This document shows positions 10,938 through 22,891 of a DNA stretch of 64,000 bases, in pieces. Origin of the DNA: Entonaema liquescens. Its lineage: Eukaryota; Ascomycota; Sordariomycetes; Xylariales; Xylariaceae. A model generated the notes under the pieces. The model was not told where the DNA came from. It saw nothing but the letters and a program-made list of their open reading frames with translations, and searched no databases. Both the position numbers and the translations under genes were made by a program. The stretch lies in the NCBI GenBank assembly GCA_902805475.1, contig CADCSX010000002.1, forward strand, positions 434,001 through 498,000. Reading direction: 5' to 3'. The number at the start of each line of letters is the position of its first letter. The stretch's first letter is position 1.

Positions 10938-12445
10938 AGTTGGCTCCCGCGGAAGAAAGTCTTCGAGTATGTTGAATCGCGTGCTTCCGAAGATTGTGTA
11001 CCGCACGTGAGAGAGAAGAGGGCGAGTAGCTGGCCAAAGTGAAGATAACATATGCGCCTTTTGGTAGGTAAGGATTGGGTCGGGTCTTGATTGGCAATGT
11101 TGACGAGGAGATGAAGAAGACTAACTCTTCGTACTGCCCGACGAATCCCTTGGTCATACAGATATTACATCTATCAGATGTTCTATGTACTACAATGTTA
11201 CGGTAGAGAAAAACACGCTAAGTCCGGTAGAATGTAACGTAAAAATGATGCTATTACTGGGTTATGAAGGCTTATGAGGGCTTATGAAGGCTTATGAAGG
11301 CTTATTGGTGTCTTGCGTTACACGCGTGAGTCCTACCCGGATTTCAGATCGGATCGCTGAGCTAATCCTTCAGTTCTTTTTTGACGACCTTTCTATTTAT
11401 CACCGAATGCTTCTAGATCCTTGTTATATGTCAAACAGTTTTAACATCAACGACAAGTCCTCACCCCCCAAATATCATCTTTGGTTGGTGTGGTCGTAAC
11501 TCGCTTGCTCGCATCGTGTTATAAACTACGGTTCGATTAAGAGAGCGCCAAGTAGCTTGGGAAATGGTACCGAGACGTCTCCAATGATACACTGGTGCCT
11601 TATTGAAGGAACTGATTTTATTTTTTTTCTTTTATTGTTTTCAAGGTGTGAGGATTTAAGAGTTGTCTCTTGCATCATATTTGGACCCCTATTATACCCA
11701 TCTTTGGGTCGGAGATTAAGCTTAAATCCTAAACAGCTTCCCCATAAACGCACAGTGTCCGACGGCCCCGTTGGAAGAGTTCATTCATGTCACGGCGGTT
11801 AAGCTTAAGCCTTTTTTTTTTTTTTTTTTCTAAAATAGGATATCAATATTGGGGTAATAAGTCCAGGAGCGACGCATATTGTCAGAAACAGGAAATATAT
11901 CTGTCTGGTCGTATATAGGTACGCGTATAAGTGTTAAAAAAGTATCGGAATGCGAGGCTAATGTTACAACACGACGTGACAACTACTATACGATACGTAC
12001 GGATCTGTATATTTTTATGTTTTTTTTATGGTTTTTTTTTATGGTTTTTTTTTATGTATGTTACACATTTGAATGCGACGTGATCGACCAACCAATCGTT
12101 GTTCGGGGAGTAATTCTTCCTTTAACCCACTGACAATCCCTCACGACTCACGACATCCGCAACAACATTATTAATCATAAAGGCCCGATACCTTTTCCCC
12201 CCTCCCCCTCTACTGAAACAAGCAGGTAATAGCACTTGTTGAAATATATAACTACCTAGGTACTAGAGTTTAATGCTTATGTGTTTATCTTATTTTACTC
12301 GACGCTTATTTATTTAGTTTTGGTCTTTCGAGAAGACAAAGGCTACGAGAGCTAAACCCCATCATTTTCCTTTTTTTTTTTTTTTTCTTCTTCCCCGCAA
12401 AGACCAGACGAAAACGTGACGTGACGTAGGTATAAGTGTAGATTT
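10938..12445. other. Intergenic with simple repeats
   Basis: No supported gene in 1.5 kb. It contains a 10-bp tandem array at 11261-11305, a T20-type run near 11811-11830, a T-rich stretch 12011-12056 with repeated TTTTTTTATGG, and a further T run near 12371-12386 just upstream of the DUF7730 gene. Confidence 0.5.
11261..11305. repeat. 10-bp tandem repeat, unit CTTATGAAGG x5
   Basis: About four and a half units are read directly, with one G/A variation (CTTATGAGGG) in the second and a G at the first base of the array. Confidence 0.85.
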
Positions 12446-13515
12446 ATGCTACATTGCGGCGTAACACAGACAGCCTACGGCTACGAAACCATGGGCCGTC
12501 TCCACCCCAGCACCAGATATTCTTACGAGTGGAGAAATATTCGTACCCAGAGGCGGAGGGGAACAATAGCCGAGCAGAAAACCCCGGACGGAGGGGGGTG
12601 GATACCGAACTCGACCTCCGAGGCTTGGCGGAGATTCCGATGGGCGCCCTCGCGACTCGCCGGCTATCTTGGGTTGGCAAATCCCGTGTCTTACTCAGAC
12701 CAGAGCCAATGTCTGCTGTTACGACTGCCGCCTGAGATCAGGCTTACGATATGGGAGTACGCGCTTGGAGACGACGACGCGTGCATCCTGCGCAAAGTCA
12801 ATAAGCTGGCGCATGTAGTGCTCCCGCGCGACCAGGCTCGGCTCGACGGAGCCGACGTGAATCGGAGACACGCCTACCAGCCGCTGTGGAGGGAAGCCGG
12901 CGCCGAGAGACGGTTCTTGGCGGACGATGTGACGGCCGAGTTCAACATGCTGACGCCCCTAATGAGCTGCAAGCGCATGTAAGTACCAGACCCAAACCCA
13001 ACGAAGAAAAAAAACACCAGTTAGGTACCTACTAACACGATGCATCAAGATACTCGGAAGCGCTGGCCATATTATACAAGCGGCACTTCAAATTCGAACG
13101 CATGGAAGCATTCTACCGGTTCCTCGTATTCTCCCCCGCGCCCGGCCTCGCCGCCGTGCGATCCCTCGAGCTCGACTGGTCCGGGTTCTACTACTGGGCG
13201 CGGTTCGAGGAGAAAGACGCGGCGGGCGTGTCGCTGGGGCACAACGAGAGCTGGGGGGAGATGTGCGACGCAATAGTCACGGGCATGACGGGCCTGCGGA
13301 GATTGACGCTGCGCGTGCTGGCGTTCGAACACCCGCTGCAGCACGACGAGTGGTATTCCATGATCACGAAGATCGTTGCGCCGCTGGAGAGGCTGGCGGG
13401 TCGGGTTGAGTTTACGGTGCTGATTCGCAATGAGGAGCTGGGAAGGAGTTTTCAGGAGAGGTTGCGGAGGGAGGGATACGAGAGGGTGAGGGTTAGGAGT
13501 CTTTCGGCGGCATGA
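12446..13515 (+). CDS. DUF7730 (F-box-like) hypothetical protein
   Basis: Exons 12446-12978 and 13050-13515 (donor GTAAGT, acceptor AAG) encode 332 residues. The core motif 'LLRLPPEIRLTIWEYALG', about residues 90-107, is the leucine/proline pattern that opens the fungal DUF7730 and 2EXR-type domains, resembling a truncated F-box. 'LMSCKRIYSEALAILYKRHFKF' spans the splice junction and is typical of the same family ('C..IY.EA..LLY...F'). The remainder, 'VRSLELDWSGFYYW' and 'LRRLTLRVLAFEHP', follows as in relatives. No biochemical function is established. An alternative start at nt 12491 (MGRLHPSTRY) is equally possible. Codon use is GC-rich, unlike the flanking AT-rich desert. Confidence 0.8.
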
Positions 13516-14278
13516 TATACCCCTTTTTCTTCTTTTTCTTTCTCCTTTTTTACGCTCTTGGCGAGGTATCACAGTCAGTTGGTTTTAATGAAGGGTTCGT
13601 TTCCAGGGGGGTATTGATATATACCTAGGTAGTACGAGTCTATGTTTACGAGAAGGATCGGTCACGATAATGAACTCTCGTTTATGGGATCAAAAGGATA
13701 TGCCGTTTCATGCGGTAGAATGAATACAAAGCAATCAACAACAGCATGATGATACCTGCTTTATTGATGGTAGTTATACCATATGACTTGAGTTAGAAGT
13801 AGGTGCTCTTCTATAAACTCTAGTGCGTAGAGACTTGGAAGAGGGCAAAGAGTATAGTTGCCCCTTTTTAGGATAAGGGGTTGGCAATCTAGCTCTTAAA
13901 ATCTACTGCTCATTGAGTATTAGTAGCAGTGTTTATTTTTTTTGAATCAATAATCTACTAATGCTGTATAAACATACTAACTACTATTATGAGAACGTGG
14001 TTCAATTTATACTGATTGCAACCAGCATGCTAAATGTGTGCTGGCATACCGTCACTACCTGATAATGAAACCTATATTTAGGCCAGGCCATCGCCTTCTA
14101 AACCAAGGCAGTCCTCTCTTGGAATTAATAATATCTTACTCCGTCCAGCTTTGTCGTTATTAATACACGCTGAACGCGAAAAAAAAAAAAAAAAAGCCTT
14201 GAGCGAAGAGGGTAGCTACTTAATGATGTGCCTACGAAGATAGCATTGAATGTTAAGTTATAAGAGGATGTTTTGTTA
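13516..14278. other. Intergenic, no gene seen
   Basis: Start of a 7-kb gene-poor stretch; becomes steadily AT-richer toward the island. An A17 run occurs near 14180-14196. Confidence 0.5.
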
Positions 14279-14836
14279 GATAAGCTTAGAAAAACTTATG
14301 GGGGTTAAGCATAAATATCAGTAATATGTTCGGAAGTCTCAATTAATTTATCCCCATTAAAATTTGGCTAATATGCAGCTTTATAATATTTATTATTGCA
14401 TTTAATAAACTTTGATAAATCCGTTTAATTTTTTCGAAAAGTTAAAAATATTTTTAAAAATGTTTTTAAGCGTTTTTTAAATTATTTATTTTTTTTATAA
14501 CGTTAAATTTTTTATAATTATAATATATTTAATAATAAAAATATAATATATTTAATAATTATTTAAAATTACATTTTAATAAATATATTTTTTATAATTA
14601 TAATATATTTATTAATAATTAAATAAATAATAATAATAATATTAAAAATAATTTTAATATTTTAATAAAATAAACGTAAATTAATAAATACGAAATATAA
14701 ACGTAAAAATTTTTTTAAATATTAAAATTAACGTTAATTCGTTTAAATTATAATGGAAATCGCTTTATAAGTAAAATAAAATTCCGCATATTTATATGTT
14801 AAAATGGCACGGGCCATAAGCAAAGCATAACTTATC
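14279..14836. repeat. Extremely AT-rich island, probable RIP-mutated transposon remnant
   Basis: From about 14330 to 14800 nearly all bases are A or T, with TTTATAATTATAATATATTT-like segments recurring at about 14510, 14550 and 14590; the few G and C that remain are mostly in ACGT or GCG contexts. Loss of CpA/TpG in favour of TpA is what repeat-induced point mutation produces. Both ends contain a related 22-base segment in inverted orientation (14279-14300 and 14815-14836, GATAAG...CTTATG, about 14 of 22 identical), which may be decayed terminal repeats. No open frame survives, so the parent element cannot be named. Confidence 0.6.
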
Positions 14837-17800
14837 GAACAAAACATCCCTTAAGGTTTCGTATTAAAGGTAAACCAACTGACGTATCACGGACGTAAAA
14901 TAGCTGACTTACTTCTGGGACCCTGGCAGATGAGAATTGCCATCGTTGCCTGGTTAGTTCGTGTTGTCGCTAGTTGGCACCTGCTCGGCTAACAAGCCTT
15001 TAAGCATGAAGTTGGATATGCCCGAATCCTCCAAAGCTTACACTCCTGAGAAAAGGGAGTATTTCAGTACTACTACTATGGCTTGTAGCTACCGCTTGAT
15101 ATATACTATTAATATCCCTCACCTCCGACCTAGAAGGTTTTGGAGTGCGGAATTGTTGGTGATCTTGAGTCTAGGTGCGATGACTACGCCAGCTTCAACG
15201 CAAGGGACGCCAGAATCCTGTTTTCAAAGTCCCTTTAATATTTCTTAGCCGGTTAACTCTCAACCCTACTACTATGCACAAGCAATCGCGAAATAAATAG
15301 TGTTTGTTGATCGTACTAACATAAGAGACTTCTCTAGTTTAACAGGTAACTAACTAACCTAGTTGTTATTCAATACGTAAAAGTAGGTCTCTACTTACAA
15401 CAGATACCGAACGCCGAGCGGCTGTATGCTCCCTGCAAGCTATAACACCGAGGGGCCGAAGCCCCTTAAATTTCCAAAAAAGCTTGGAAGGGGAGGGGGA
15501 GGAGGGGAAGTGGGAAACCGGATCGGTGGGCTCTAAAGCTGCTAATTTAGCTGCGGTGCTAAAAAGTAAAGTTGATTGCTTTCGAAGATCTTATCTGGGT
15601 ATTTCGATTTGTGAATCTCCCGGACCGTACCTAGTTCTGAATCTTGGGAATCCGTATCCACTTCGCTGCGGGCTTGTTTGTTCGTTGGCACGTGTTCGAT
15701 GGTACCGAAGCTTCGGGAGGGGACGGGGTTTTCCATGCCCTGTTGAATAGTATAGTAATTTAGCTCCATTATGCATTAGATATGATGATATTTTAATAGG
15801 CTTTAGTCAAACTTACTTAATATTTCTGTAAGTTGTAATAACTAGTATTAACTACCTATGTAGTTTATGTAATCGCTGGAACGTGCGTCAACATCTACAG
15901 CTACGCTTGCGAGGTTCGGTATGCCTCTTTGAGCTATTTTCAAGGCTCATGTGTTGTAACGATATCCGTTCCGGTGTATTCCATTGTTGAATGGCTCCAC
16001 GTCGTCAGAATGCTATTCAGATGCAACGTAATACCGAAAGGAAGTATGGAGAATATACCCACAGCTGTGTTTACCAAGGTTAATGGAACCTGGATGAGTC
16101 TTTTTGTAAGTGCTTTAACTTCTGTATCCGCATTATACGGCTAGATTCCAGCTGTCATGGTCTACCGCTCATAAGACAGGGATATGTGCAGGCACAAGCT
16201 AAAGATGATACCTAAGAGAGTCTATAGCACCGACAGATCTACGACCAAGCCAGCATGGCCAAGGATTGGCTCCCTGAGGCTGATTTCTGATTTGTATTAG
16301 GTCCTGCAAGACACAAACGGGCCTTATGGACTATACCGAAGAAGGTGATGCCCTTGCCAGCTGAGGTCCTATTAAAGAGCCCAACAGTACCGATGTGCCA
16401 GTAAATATCCTGGCCTCGAAGCAAGGTTCGGGATGTAACCATTCCCTCGTCTAAGGGTGATGAGATTCTTCAATTAGTCGAGCCTCGGGACCAACCAAGT
16501 TCTTCAGTCCACTACTAGCTAGGAAATGTTCCATTTGGCAGGCGGACAAAGAGCCGAGTCATCGGTCTCTCCTGGCTTGGCGACGGTAATGCGTCCCGTA
16601 CTAAGACCTTACAAAGAAACTCTGGATGTGGGGAAACGAATCATCCTGGCTATAAACAGGGGCCTTTTCGCTTAAGATTACCGTTTGGCTTCACGGCACC
16701 GACGACGATGCCAGTTGTGGAGGGTCGCATTGACTTCATCGGTGATCGAAGCCCGGAAATGGAACATTAGGCTACTTATATGGGTTCAAGTGAAGCATAT
16801 TCTAGGCCAATAACCGCTTCAATATTGGGGGAATGTAGTTACTCATGCTCGCTTTCGCCTATTCAGGATGGGGCATATGATTCGCTCAACGTTTCGACTC
16901 GGCGTCTTACTTCATGTAGTTGTCGGAGACTCTCAGTGGCTCTAGCTGTATAGCTCTACACCAACAACATCGTCTGGCATTACCATATTTCTTCTATGTC
17001 TCCGGCTAGTACTGTTATCTTTAACAAGAACCGCGAGACTAACATGTTACGCTAATACGATTAATATTAATGGGATATCTACGTCTATGTATTGAGTTCC
17101 ATTCCCTACCCAAGTTTAACAATAATTTGGGTCAATCGTAAGGGGTGATCTGGTTGACACTTTTATTGGGACTTTGCAATTTACGGAATAATCCGAAGCA
17201 CCTACGTATTATATACTAACAAGAGAACTGTATGAAGAAGTCACTGAAATTCCTCTTGGTCAGGTCACATATTTAGAAAACCGTATGTTTATCGAGTTAT
17301 GATACGAGTTTTACGAATATTAGGAAACTACTTGCTTCCAAGAGATTCGCCCAGGTAACATGACTATTGGCGTAATAAAAACCGAGCTCACGATATTCTC
17401 ATAAATCCGAGAATCGTGATTACGCGGCTCAGTTTGCCGCCTTCTAATTAAAATCAAAACTACGTCGTAAGGGAATTGGGATACGGCCACGCCGAGTTGA
17501 AAATGACAACGTGCTCTGTTACCCAAGAGAGGCTGTGTGGATCGTAGGTGAATGGATCCTTAAGGAGTAAAGGAACGGGGTCATGTTTGTAAAAAGGGCC
17601 TTCTGACATTTGTTTTTCCGACACGAAGTTTCCTATCGTATACCGAGCAGACCGAGGCACAGCCGCGCTAAGCCCTGTTGCGGCAAAAATTGACGACAAG
17701 TTACATAAAATACGGGCCGGAGTTAGCTACTGCGAGGATTGCCACTGTTATTGGTTTGTCTGGGAAATCTGGTTGTAGACTGCAGACCGTTTGAAGATCG

Positions 17801-18360
17801 TGAAGGAGCCGGCATGAGGCGGGCAGATGAGTACTAGGTACTACGTACTTTGACGAGTGAAAATCGAGAATGCTGATGCCTCGAGGCTTCCAACTGCCAT
17901 ATACGCACATACGCGTTATATTACGCGGGGGATGAATGGAGGTCTGGATTGTTCCGTGCTGCCGGCACCGCACGTAACCTTGCATCGAAGGAGCCGGGGA
18001 CGGCATAACACATTTACGAAAGAAGTAATATAGGTAGCTGACCGGGCCAGGATGGGACTCTACGGGTAAGACGTATACCTGTTAACGGGAAGATCGCCCC
18101 TCTATATAGAGGCAAGGTGGCGTAAGGGTCATGCAAGTAAGAGTTTGCGATGATGAATTTTGTCTAAGTACCTAACCTAGCCAGTTGGTGACATAGCTAA
18201 GAAGGGGCGGTAAGATAACATGTGAGAAGGCCGTCGACAGCTTCAAGGGTTATTGGTAGTGTTAGAGTGTTAGAGATATGATAGGCCAAGAAAGTATCGT
18301 CTCACTTACATGAGCATATCTGCAGAGTCGAAAGTAGGTTAGGTTGTTTAATGTTGGAGA
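14837..18360. other. Gene desert, no supported gene
   Basis: Base composition returns to normal but I find no family. Open frames at 14961-15248 (+), 15484-15750 (+), 17460-17699 (-) and 17701-18006 (-) show no recognisable domain or splice logic. The last two are adjacent on the same strand and could be one decayed gene, but I cannot support it. Confidence 0.45.
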
Positions 18361-18378
18361 CGGCATGGTGATATTTGA

Positions 18379-18655
18379 GATGATGATGATGATGACGATG
18401 CTGCATATTGACAGACTGGCATATATTATTGATGATGATAATGATAATGATGGAATGGTAGAGTCAGCACAGGGGGGTAGGGGGGTAGGGGTTAAATGGG
18501 TAGATGGGTAGACGGGTAGATGGGTAGTATTATACTACATATACTATGTATGTACCTGCAGTGATGTAGGAAGTACTACTAAAGAATGTGTTACGTTGAT
18601 CATATGTAATGTATGTAATGTATGTGAAGAATTGAGAATTGAGAATTGAGAATTG
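18379..18655. repeat. Cluster of micro/minisatellites
   Basis: Read directly: (GAT)n near 18379-18400 and 18431-18452, GGGGGTA units near 18473-18490, GGGTAGAT/C units near 18498-18530, ATGTATGTA near 18605-18624, and GAGAATT x4 near 18628-18655. Several different short motifs follow each other without any coding sequence between. Confidence 0.8.
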
Positions 18656-18942
18656 GAAATTGTATGTACGTGTAAGTGTGAGGAATCGGGTCGGGAATGG
18701 CCCCACCAAGGATTCGCGGACTCCCCATTAGAAAGGAGGCTTAAGGAGCAAGGGCGGAACGGAGTTGACCCATAAATAAGGCTCGGGACCTTACCGCTTT
18801 TAGCCATTTTCGCTTATTGGCAACCAATCAGAAATTCTCCGTCTCGCTTGCTAATGCAACCTTCATAATCCACGAGCCAAATCCACAAAATCCACACTCC
18901 ATTTGCTGGGAACTGCTGGGAACTGCTAAGAACCTGTACGAT

Positions 18943-19005
18943 AGTACCATAACATAGTACCATAACATAGTACCATAACATAGTACCTCACATAGTACCT
19001 CACAT
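18943..19005. repeat. 13/12-bp tandem repeats (AGTACCATAACAT x3, AGTACCTCACAT x2)
   Basis: Three copies of a 13-bp unit pass into two copies of a related 12-bp unit. Read directly. Confidence 0.85.
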
Positions 19006-19234
19006 AACACTCTAAGTTAATACAATCTAAAAAAGTCGTTGCCCGTTGGCTGATGCTAAGCTAACATGAACCACGACCTGGACCAGGACCACGACCTACC
19101 ACATACGTAGTAGCTTAATCAAACCGCCAACCTTCAACCCAAAGTCCACATTCTCTAAACTAATACGACACGACAACATCTAACCAACTTTGAACTATCT
19201 TACCAAGCAACTAAACCAAACCAGTTACCCTAAC

Positions 19235-19297
19235 TAAGTCAGCTAAGTCAGCTAAACCAGCTAAACCAGCTAAATCAGCTAAATCAGCTAAATCATT
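19235..19297. repeat. 9-bp tandem repeat, TAA(A/G)(C/T)CAGC x7
   Basis: Seven units in which pairs of neighbouring copies share the same variant (AAGTC, AAACC, AAATC), suggesting stepwise duplication. Read directly. Confidence 0.85.
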
Positions 19298-19300
19298 AAC

Positions 19301-20875
19301 TACCTAACTAATAACAAATCCTACCAACTCGTCAACGCGCCCCCAAATAACCAATCAAAATTCTCATCTTCTTCTAACACACCTTCTTCCCTACGAGGCA
19401 CACCGTGATGCTATCCTCGTGGCACTCTGTTACGCACACCGCTGCAATGGTACTCGACCCTAATGAAGGTTGAGACAACCCGTCTTTGCCGATGCAACTT
19501 CGCTTGTCAAAACCCAATGACCGATATGTGGCTGTTTATACGAATCCGTCTTCCTCCTGTATGGCCTTTTGTAGCCTTCCTATCTAGCCTTTCGGTGTCC
19601 CTAATTTTTTACACTCGGGACTTTGGACCTCGCGCTTTGGCGTCATATAATGGTCATATAATGCGTGGGACTACATTAAAATGAGTCCCACAACAGCCCG
19701 TCCGCTCTCATGACTGAGTATTTCTCAGCCCGCTTGCCGCACCTAGCCAGGGTCCCGGTTGTGGGAATCTTAATACTATGTGTACACACTTGGGCTTCGA
19801 GAAAGTCTGGAATCTCTCGCCTGGCGCCTTGGCATTCGGATAGCTATTGCCCTTGGGTGGAACACGGTCCATCATACCTCATCGTTTCCACTCTCTTGAG
19901 GGATAACATGTCTTTGTCCATTTCGACTCGACGTACATGGCTGCAGCCACTCGAGATCGTAGCTCCACTTCCTTTGACCTATTCAACGCCTTACTTAGGC
20001 GAGTATTACCTGTTATTACCTTAGTTCCGTTTTAAGCCGCGAATTGCATGTCTCTCACTTCGCCAGGCCAACACGCCTTATTCGCCAAACAACCGACTTT
20101 TACTGTATCTCTGATATTAGCCTCGCTAGATCTTCCTGTCGCCTTTCCATACGTATCGTATCTTGTGATACCGCTCTTTTGCCCTTAGCTGAATATATCC
20201 TGCGGATCCCCTGGGCCAACACTCGTCTATTAGCTTGCTATGCTGAGACAGCTGTCCGTAAATGGCCTCTATTCCCTTTTATAAAGCTCTTATATCAACG
20301 GTACTACTCGATCTTGAAAGGGTCACTTTTATTCCTGTCTGTCTGCGGCCCGGTGTCATCTAAGAACCCTCTATCCTAGACACCAACATCTGCAGATCCG
20401 TAAACTAGCTGTTTACCTTTTTTCTCACAATAATTGCAGGTCTGGGCTTGTCAGGCCAAGCTGCAGGCTCAAGAATTTACTACCGAGTTTATTAAAGAAG
20501 CTTCTCATCTCGGCGTATGTCTTGATTGAGTATTCTTATTGCTCACCGAAGAGCAAGCACCCGTCTCAACCTTCTTTTTTGAGCCATTATTTGTCCCTAT
20601 TATAGAATTCCCACCCTATAGAAAGACGGATGCCACTGGTACAAGTAATGCACCCAAATTCAAGGGTGGCCTTAGCAGCACCAACCAACCCTTGCTCCGT
20701 CGGCCCCGGTGCCCATTTTCTTTCATTCCAAATTCCCGAGTCTCCTGCTCCTCAAGCTCGTCCTTACAAAGGGGACCTCGAGGTATCCGGCCTATTCTGT
20801 TCCACAAGATGGCTTTCCTCACGTCACCAACTATCTTCTGTTTCACGAGCCGAGCGTTCGTCTCCTATAGCCTCC
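19301..20875. other. Region upstream of the APH-like gene, no supported gene
   Basis: Plus-strand open frames at 19463-19684, 19710-20024 and 20044-20379 follow one another but are rich in Leu/Arg/Ser without any recognisable motif, and I found no splicing that joins them. The strand bias is mild evidence for a transcript, nothing more. The frame of the next gene is open from 20630, but its family-like sequence begins at 20876. Confidence 0.35.
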
Positions 20876-22348
20876 ATGGACAGACTTCACCCGCTCGAAT
20901 CGATGCGCCTAGCGATTCAGAAGGCATTACCGACTATTACCGTCGAGTCTGTTAGCCCGTTGCCGCCCTGTCGGCTCCTAAGATTTTTCAGTATCAAGAT
21001 CTCGGATGGCAGAGCACTAGTACTCAGCTTGCCACCGCCCCCGACTCTGAGGTTACTTCGCTCTGAGAGGGGTTTAAATCTTTCAGAGACCCTAGTAACA
21101 AAGTGGGTTCTTGAAGGAGTACTAGAGCCTCCCATTAAGGTTGAGAATATAGCCCAGGGTAATATCAGCTTTTATCAACAAGCTCGCGACCTGCCGGGGA
21201 AGGGTAAATCAGAGGCTAGTTACGAGAGAGAATTAAACTCGAGACAAGATGTGCTCAAGTTTCTTCCTGTCCTCGTCGCCCACGTCCCTTCATCAGCAGA
21301 ACTGGGTTCTCCGTTCAACATCTTCGAACCAGCAAGAGGGGTTACAATCGGTGAACTCTCTACCCCTTTAACGATATCTGAGAGAAAGGCTGTAGATTTT
21401 CAAAAAGGCCAACTCGTGCGACGGCTTTCGAGTTTCGTATCACCAAATGGGCTCTTCGGACCAGCTACAGCAGTCATCAGCCCGCAATCACCGTCTACGG
21501 ACTTACACGCAGCACAACTAGCCAACCTGGGCCTCCGTAACTCGAGAACGTGGAAACAAACTTTCCATTCCCTGCTGGAGGGCGTGCTACGAGATGCGGA
21601 AGACATGGCCGTCACAATTAGCTACGAGCCAATCAGGAGCTACTTTAATAGACTGGGCTACGTCCTAGATGGTGTAACTACGGCCAGGCTGGTAATACTA
21701 GACGCGAGTGACGACTTGAATGTATTGGTATCACGGACGGCGAAACAGGATGTAATTAGGGACGAGAGCGATAAACAATTAATACCAAACCCAGAAGAGG
21801 GGAAGAAAATTAAATCAGAAGACACCAAGGAGGGAATAATACCACAGCAAAATCAAGAACATCATCAACACGAAGCAGCCCAACAACCCCCCACCATCAC
21901 CGTCACCGGCCTCCGCGACTGGAGCAGCAGCGTCTTCGGCGACCCGCTGTTCGGCGAGATCTTCAGCCAAGGGCCTACGGCAGACTTCTCGCACGGCTTC
22001 CACCCAGCCCCAACCCAATCCCAATCCCAATCCCAATCCCAGACCCAAACTCACATCCCCGAAGCCTTTAACACCCACAACAGCGACGAGCTCATCGAAG
22101 ACCCAGCCAACGCCCCCGCGCGCCTCCTCCTCTACGAGTGCTACCACGCAACCGTCGGCGTCGTCAAGCAGTTCTACCGCCCCGGCCCGGCCAGCAGCGA
22201 CCGGGAGATCGCGGCGCGGCGACGGCTCGCGGCCGCGCTGAAGCGGCTTGATGAGGTGGTAGGGGCGACGACGACAACGACGACGAGGAGGAGATCACGG
22301 GGAAGAGGGCTAGGAGGCCGAGTGCGAATGTTGAGGTGTGGCCTGTGA
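20876..22348 (+). CDS. APH-like phosphotransferase-family protein (fungal)
   Basis: The start at 20876 (MDRLHPLESMRLAIQKALP) is preferred over 20630 because the family-like sequence begins there; it gives 490 residues. Seen: 'LLRFFSIKISDGRALVLSLPPPPTLRLLR' (split here across two strands of a kinase-like N-lobe), 'LGSPFNIFEP', 'RTWKQTFHSLLEGVLRDAEDM', then a low-complexity acidic/Gln insert with tandem QS repeats (nt about 22018-22042), and a conserved C-terminal 'WSSSVFGDPLFGEIFS' and 'ARLLLYECYHATVGVVKQFYRP'. This matches a fungal phosphotransferase-enzyme (APH/choline-kinase-like) family by pattern recall; the substrate is unknown and canonical catalytic HxD is not obvious, so activity is doubtful. 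The C-terminal end runs through a GAC/ACG microsatellite (about 22265-22290) and may be frame-shifted. Confidence 0.7.
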   Translation: MDRLHPLESMRLAIQKALPTITVESVSPLPPCRLLRFFSIKISDGRALVLSLPPPPTLRLLRSERGLNLSETLVTKWVLEGVLEPPIKVENIAQGNISFYQQARDLPGKGKSEASYERELNSRQDVLKFLPVLVAHVPSSAELGSPFNIFEPARGVTIGELSTPLTISERKAVDFQKGQLVRRLSSFVSPNGLFGPATAVISPQSPSTDLHAAQLANLGLRNSRTWKQTFHSLLEGVLRDAEDMAVTISYEPIRSYFNRLGYVLDGVTTARLVILDASDDLNVLVSRTAKQDVIRDESDKQLIPNPEEGKKIKSEDTKEGIIPQQNQEHHQHEAAQQPPTITVTGLRDWSSSVFGDPLFGEIFSQGPTADFSHGFHPAPTQSQSQSQSQTQTHIPEAFNTHNSDELIEDPANAPARLLLYECYHATVGVVKQFYRPGPASSDREIAARRRLAAALKRLDEVVGATTTTTTRRRSRGRGLGGRVRMLRCGL

Positions 22349-22891
22349 AGAAGACCAAGGCGGAAGAAGAAGAAGAAGAAGGGGGTTCCGGTTCTGGGCA
22401 AGGGAACGGTTTGGTTTTGGTGGAGGAGGTTTCGGTTTTAATATGGGGAGTGGGACTGGGACTGGGACTGGCGTTAGGATAAAAGAGGAGGAGGTGTATG
22501 AGTCGATTGAGAAGTATGAGGATATACAAGGGCCTTGAATGAGTGGGACTTGTGTTTTTGATGGCTTGGTCCCTAGATATTGGGTGGGGTATATAATAGG
22601 AGGAATACCGGTTATATAAGGGAGAAGGGAAGATAGCGACTATACGGATATTGATATGGATATGGGTAATGAATAGGATATGATATGATCACGAAGAAAA
22701 AGCTTATCATGTCGTGCTATAGTCCCTTATGGGTTTTTTCTATACTGTCTATGACATGGACAATTCCTACGTAATGGTATAGTGTATCCAAACACATGAT
22801 GCGCAGACTACTCGCAACTCTTTCCTTCTCATTCATCTAGACACTTAGGTTATATACCAAACAGCCCTTTCTTTTCTCGCTCTTGCACCAC
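22349..22891. other. Convergent 3' region, simple repeats
   Basis: Between the convergent APH-like and COG6 genes. Starts with GAAGAAGAAGAA and GGGACTGGGACTGG tracts that would be coding if the APH-like frame is shifted (see findings); beyond about 22540 nothing is seen. Confidence 0.5.

Noticed and set aside
14961..15248. 95-codon plus-strand open frame in the gene desert
   Set aside because: No motif, no splice partners and no family resemblance; length is within chance for the local composition.
17460..18006. Two adjacent minus-strand frames (79 and 101 codons)
   Set aside because: They are separated by a stop and in different frames, with no recognisable domain or clear intron joining them.
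18379..19300. CRISPR-like array from regularly spaced repeats
   Set aside because: The repeats are directly adjacent tandem units without unique spacers, and the genome is eukaryotic.
19463..20379. Three consecutive plus-strand frames suggesting a multi-exon gene
   Set aside because: No conserved motif and no consistent donor/acceptor phases linking them.
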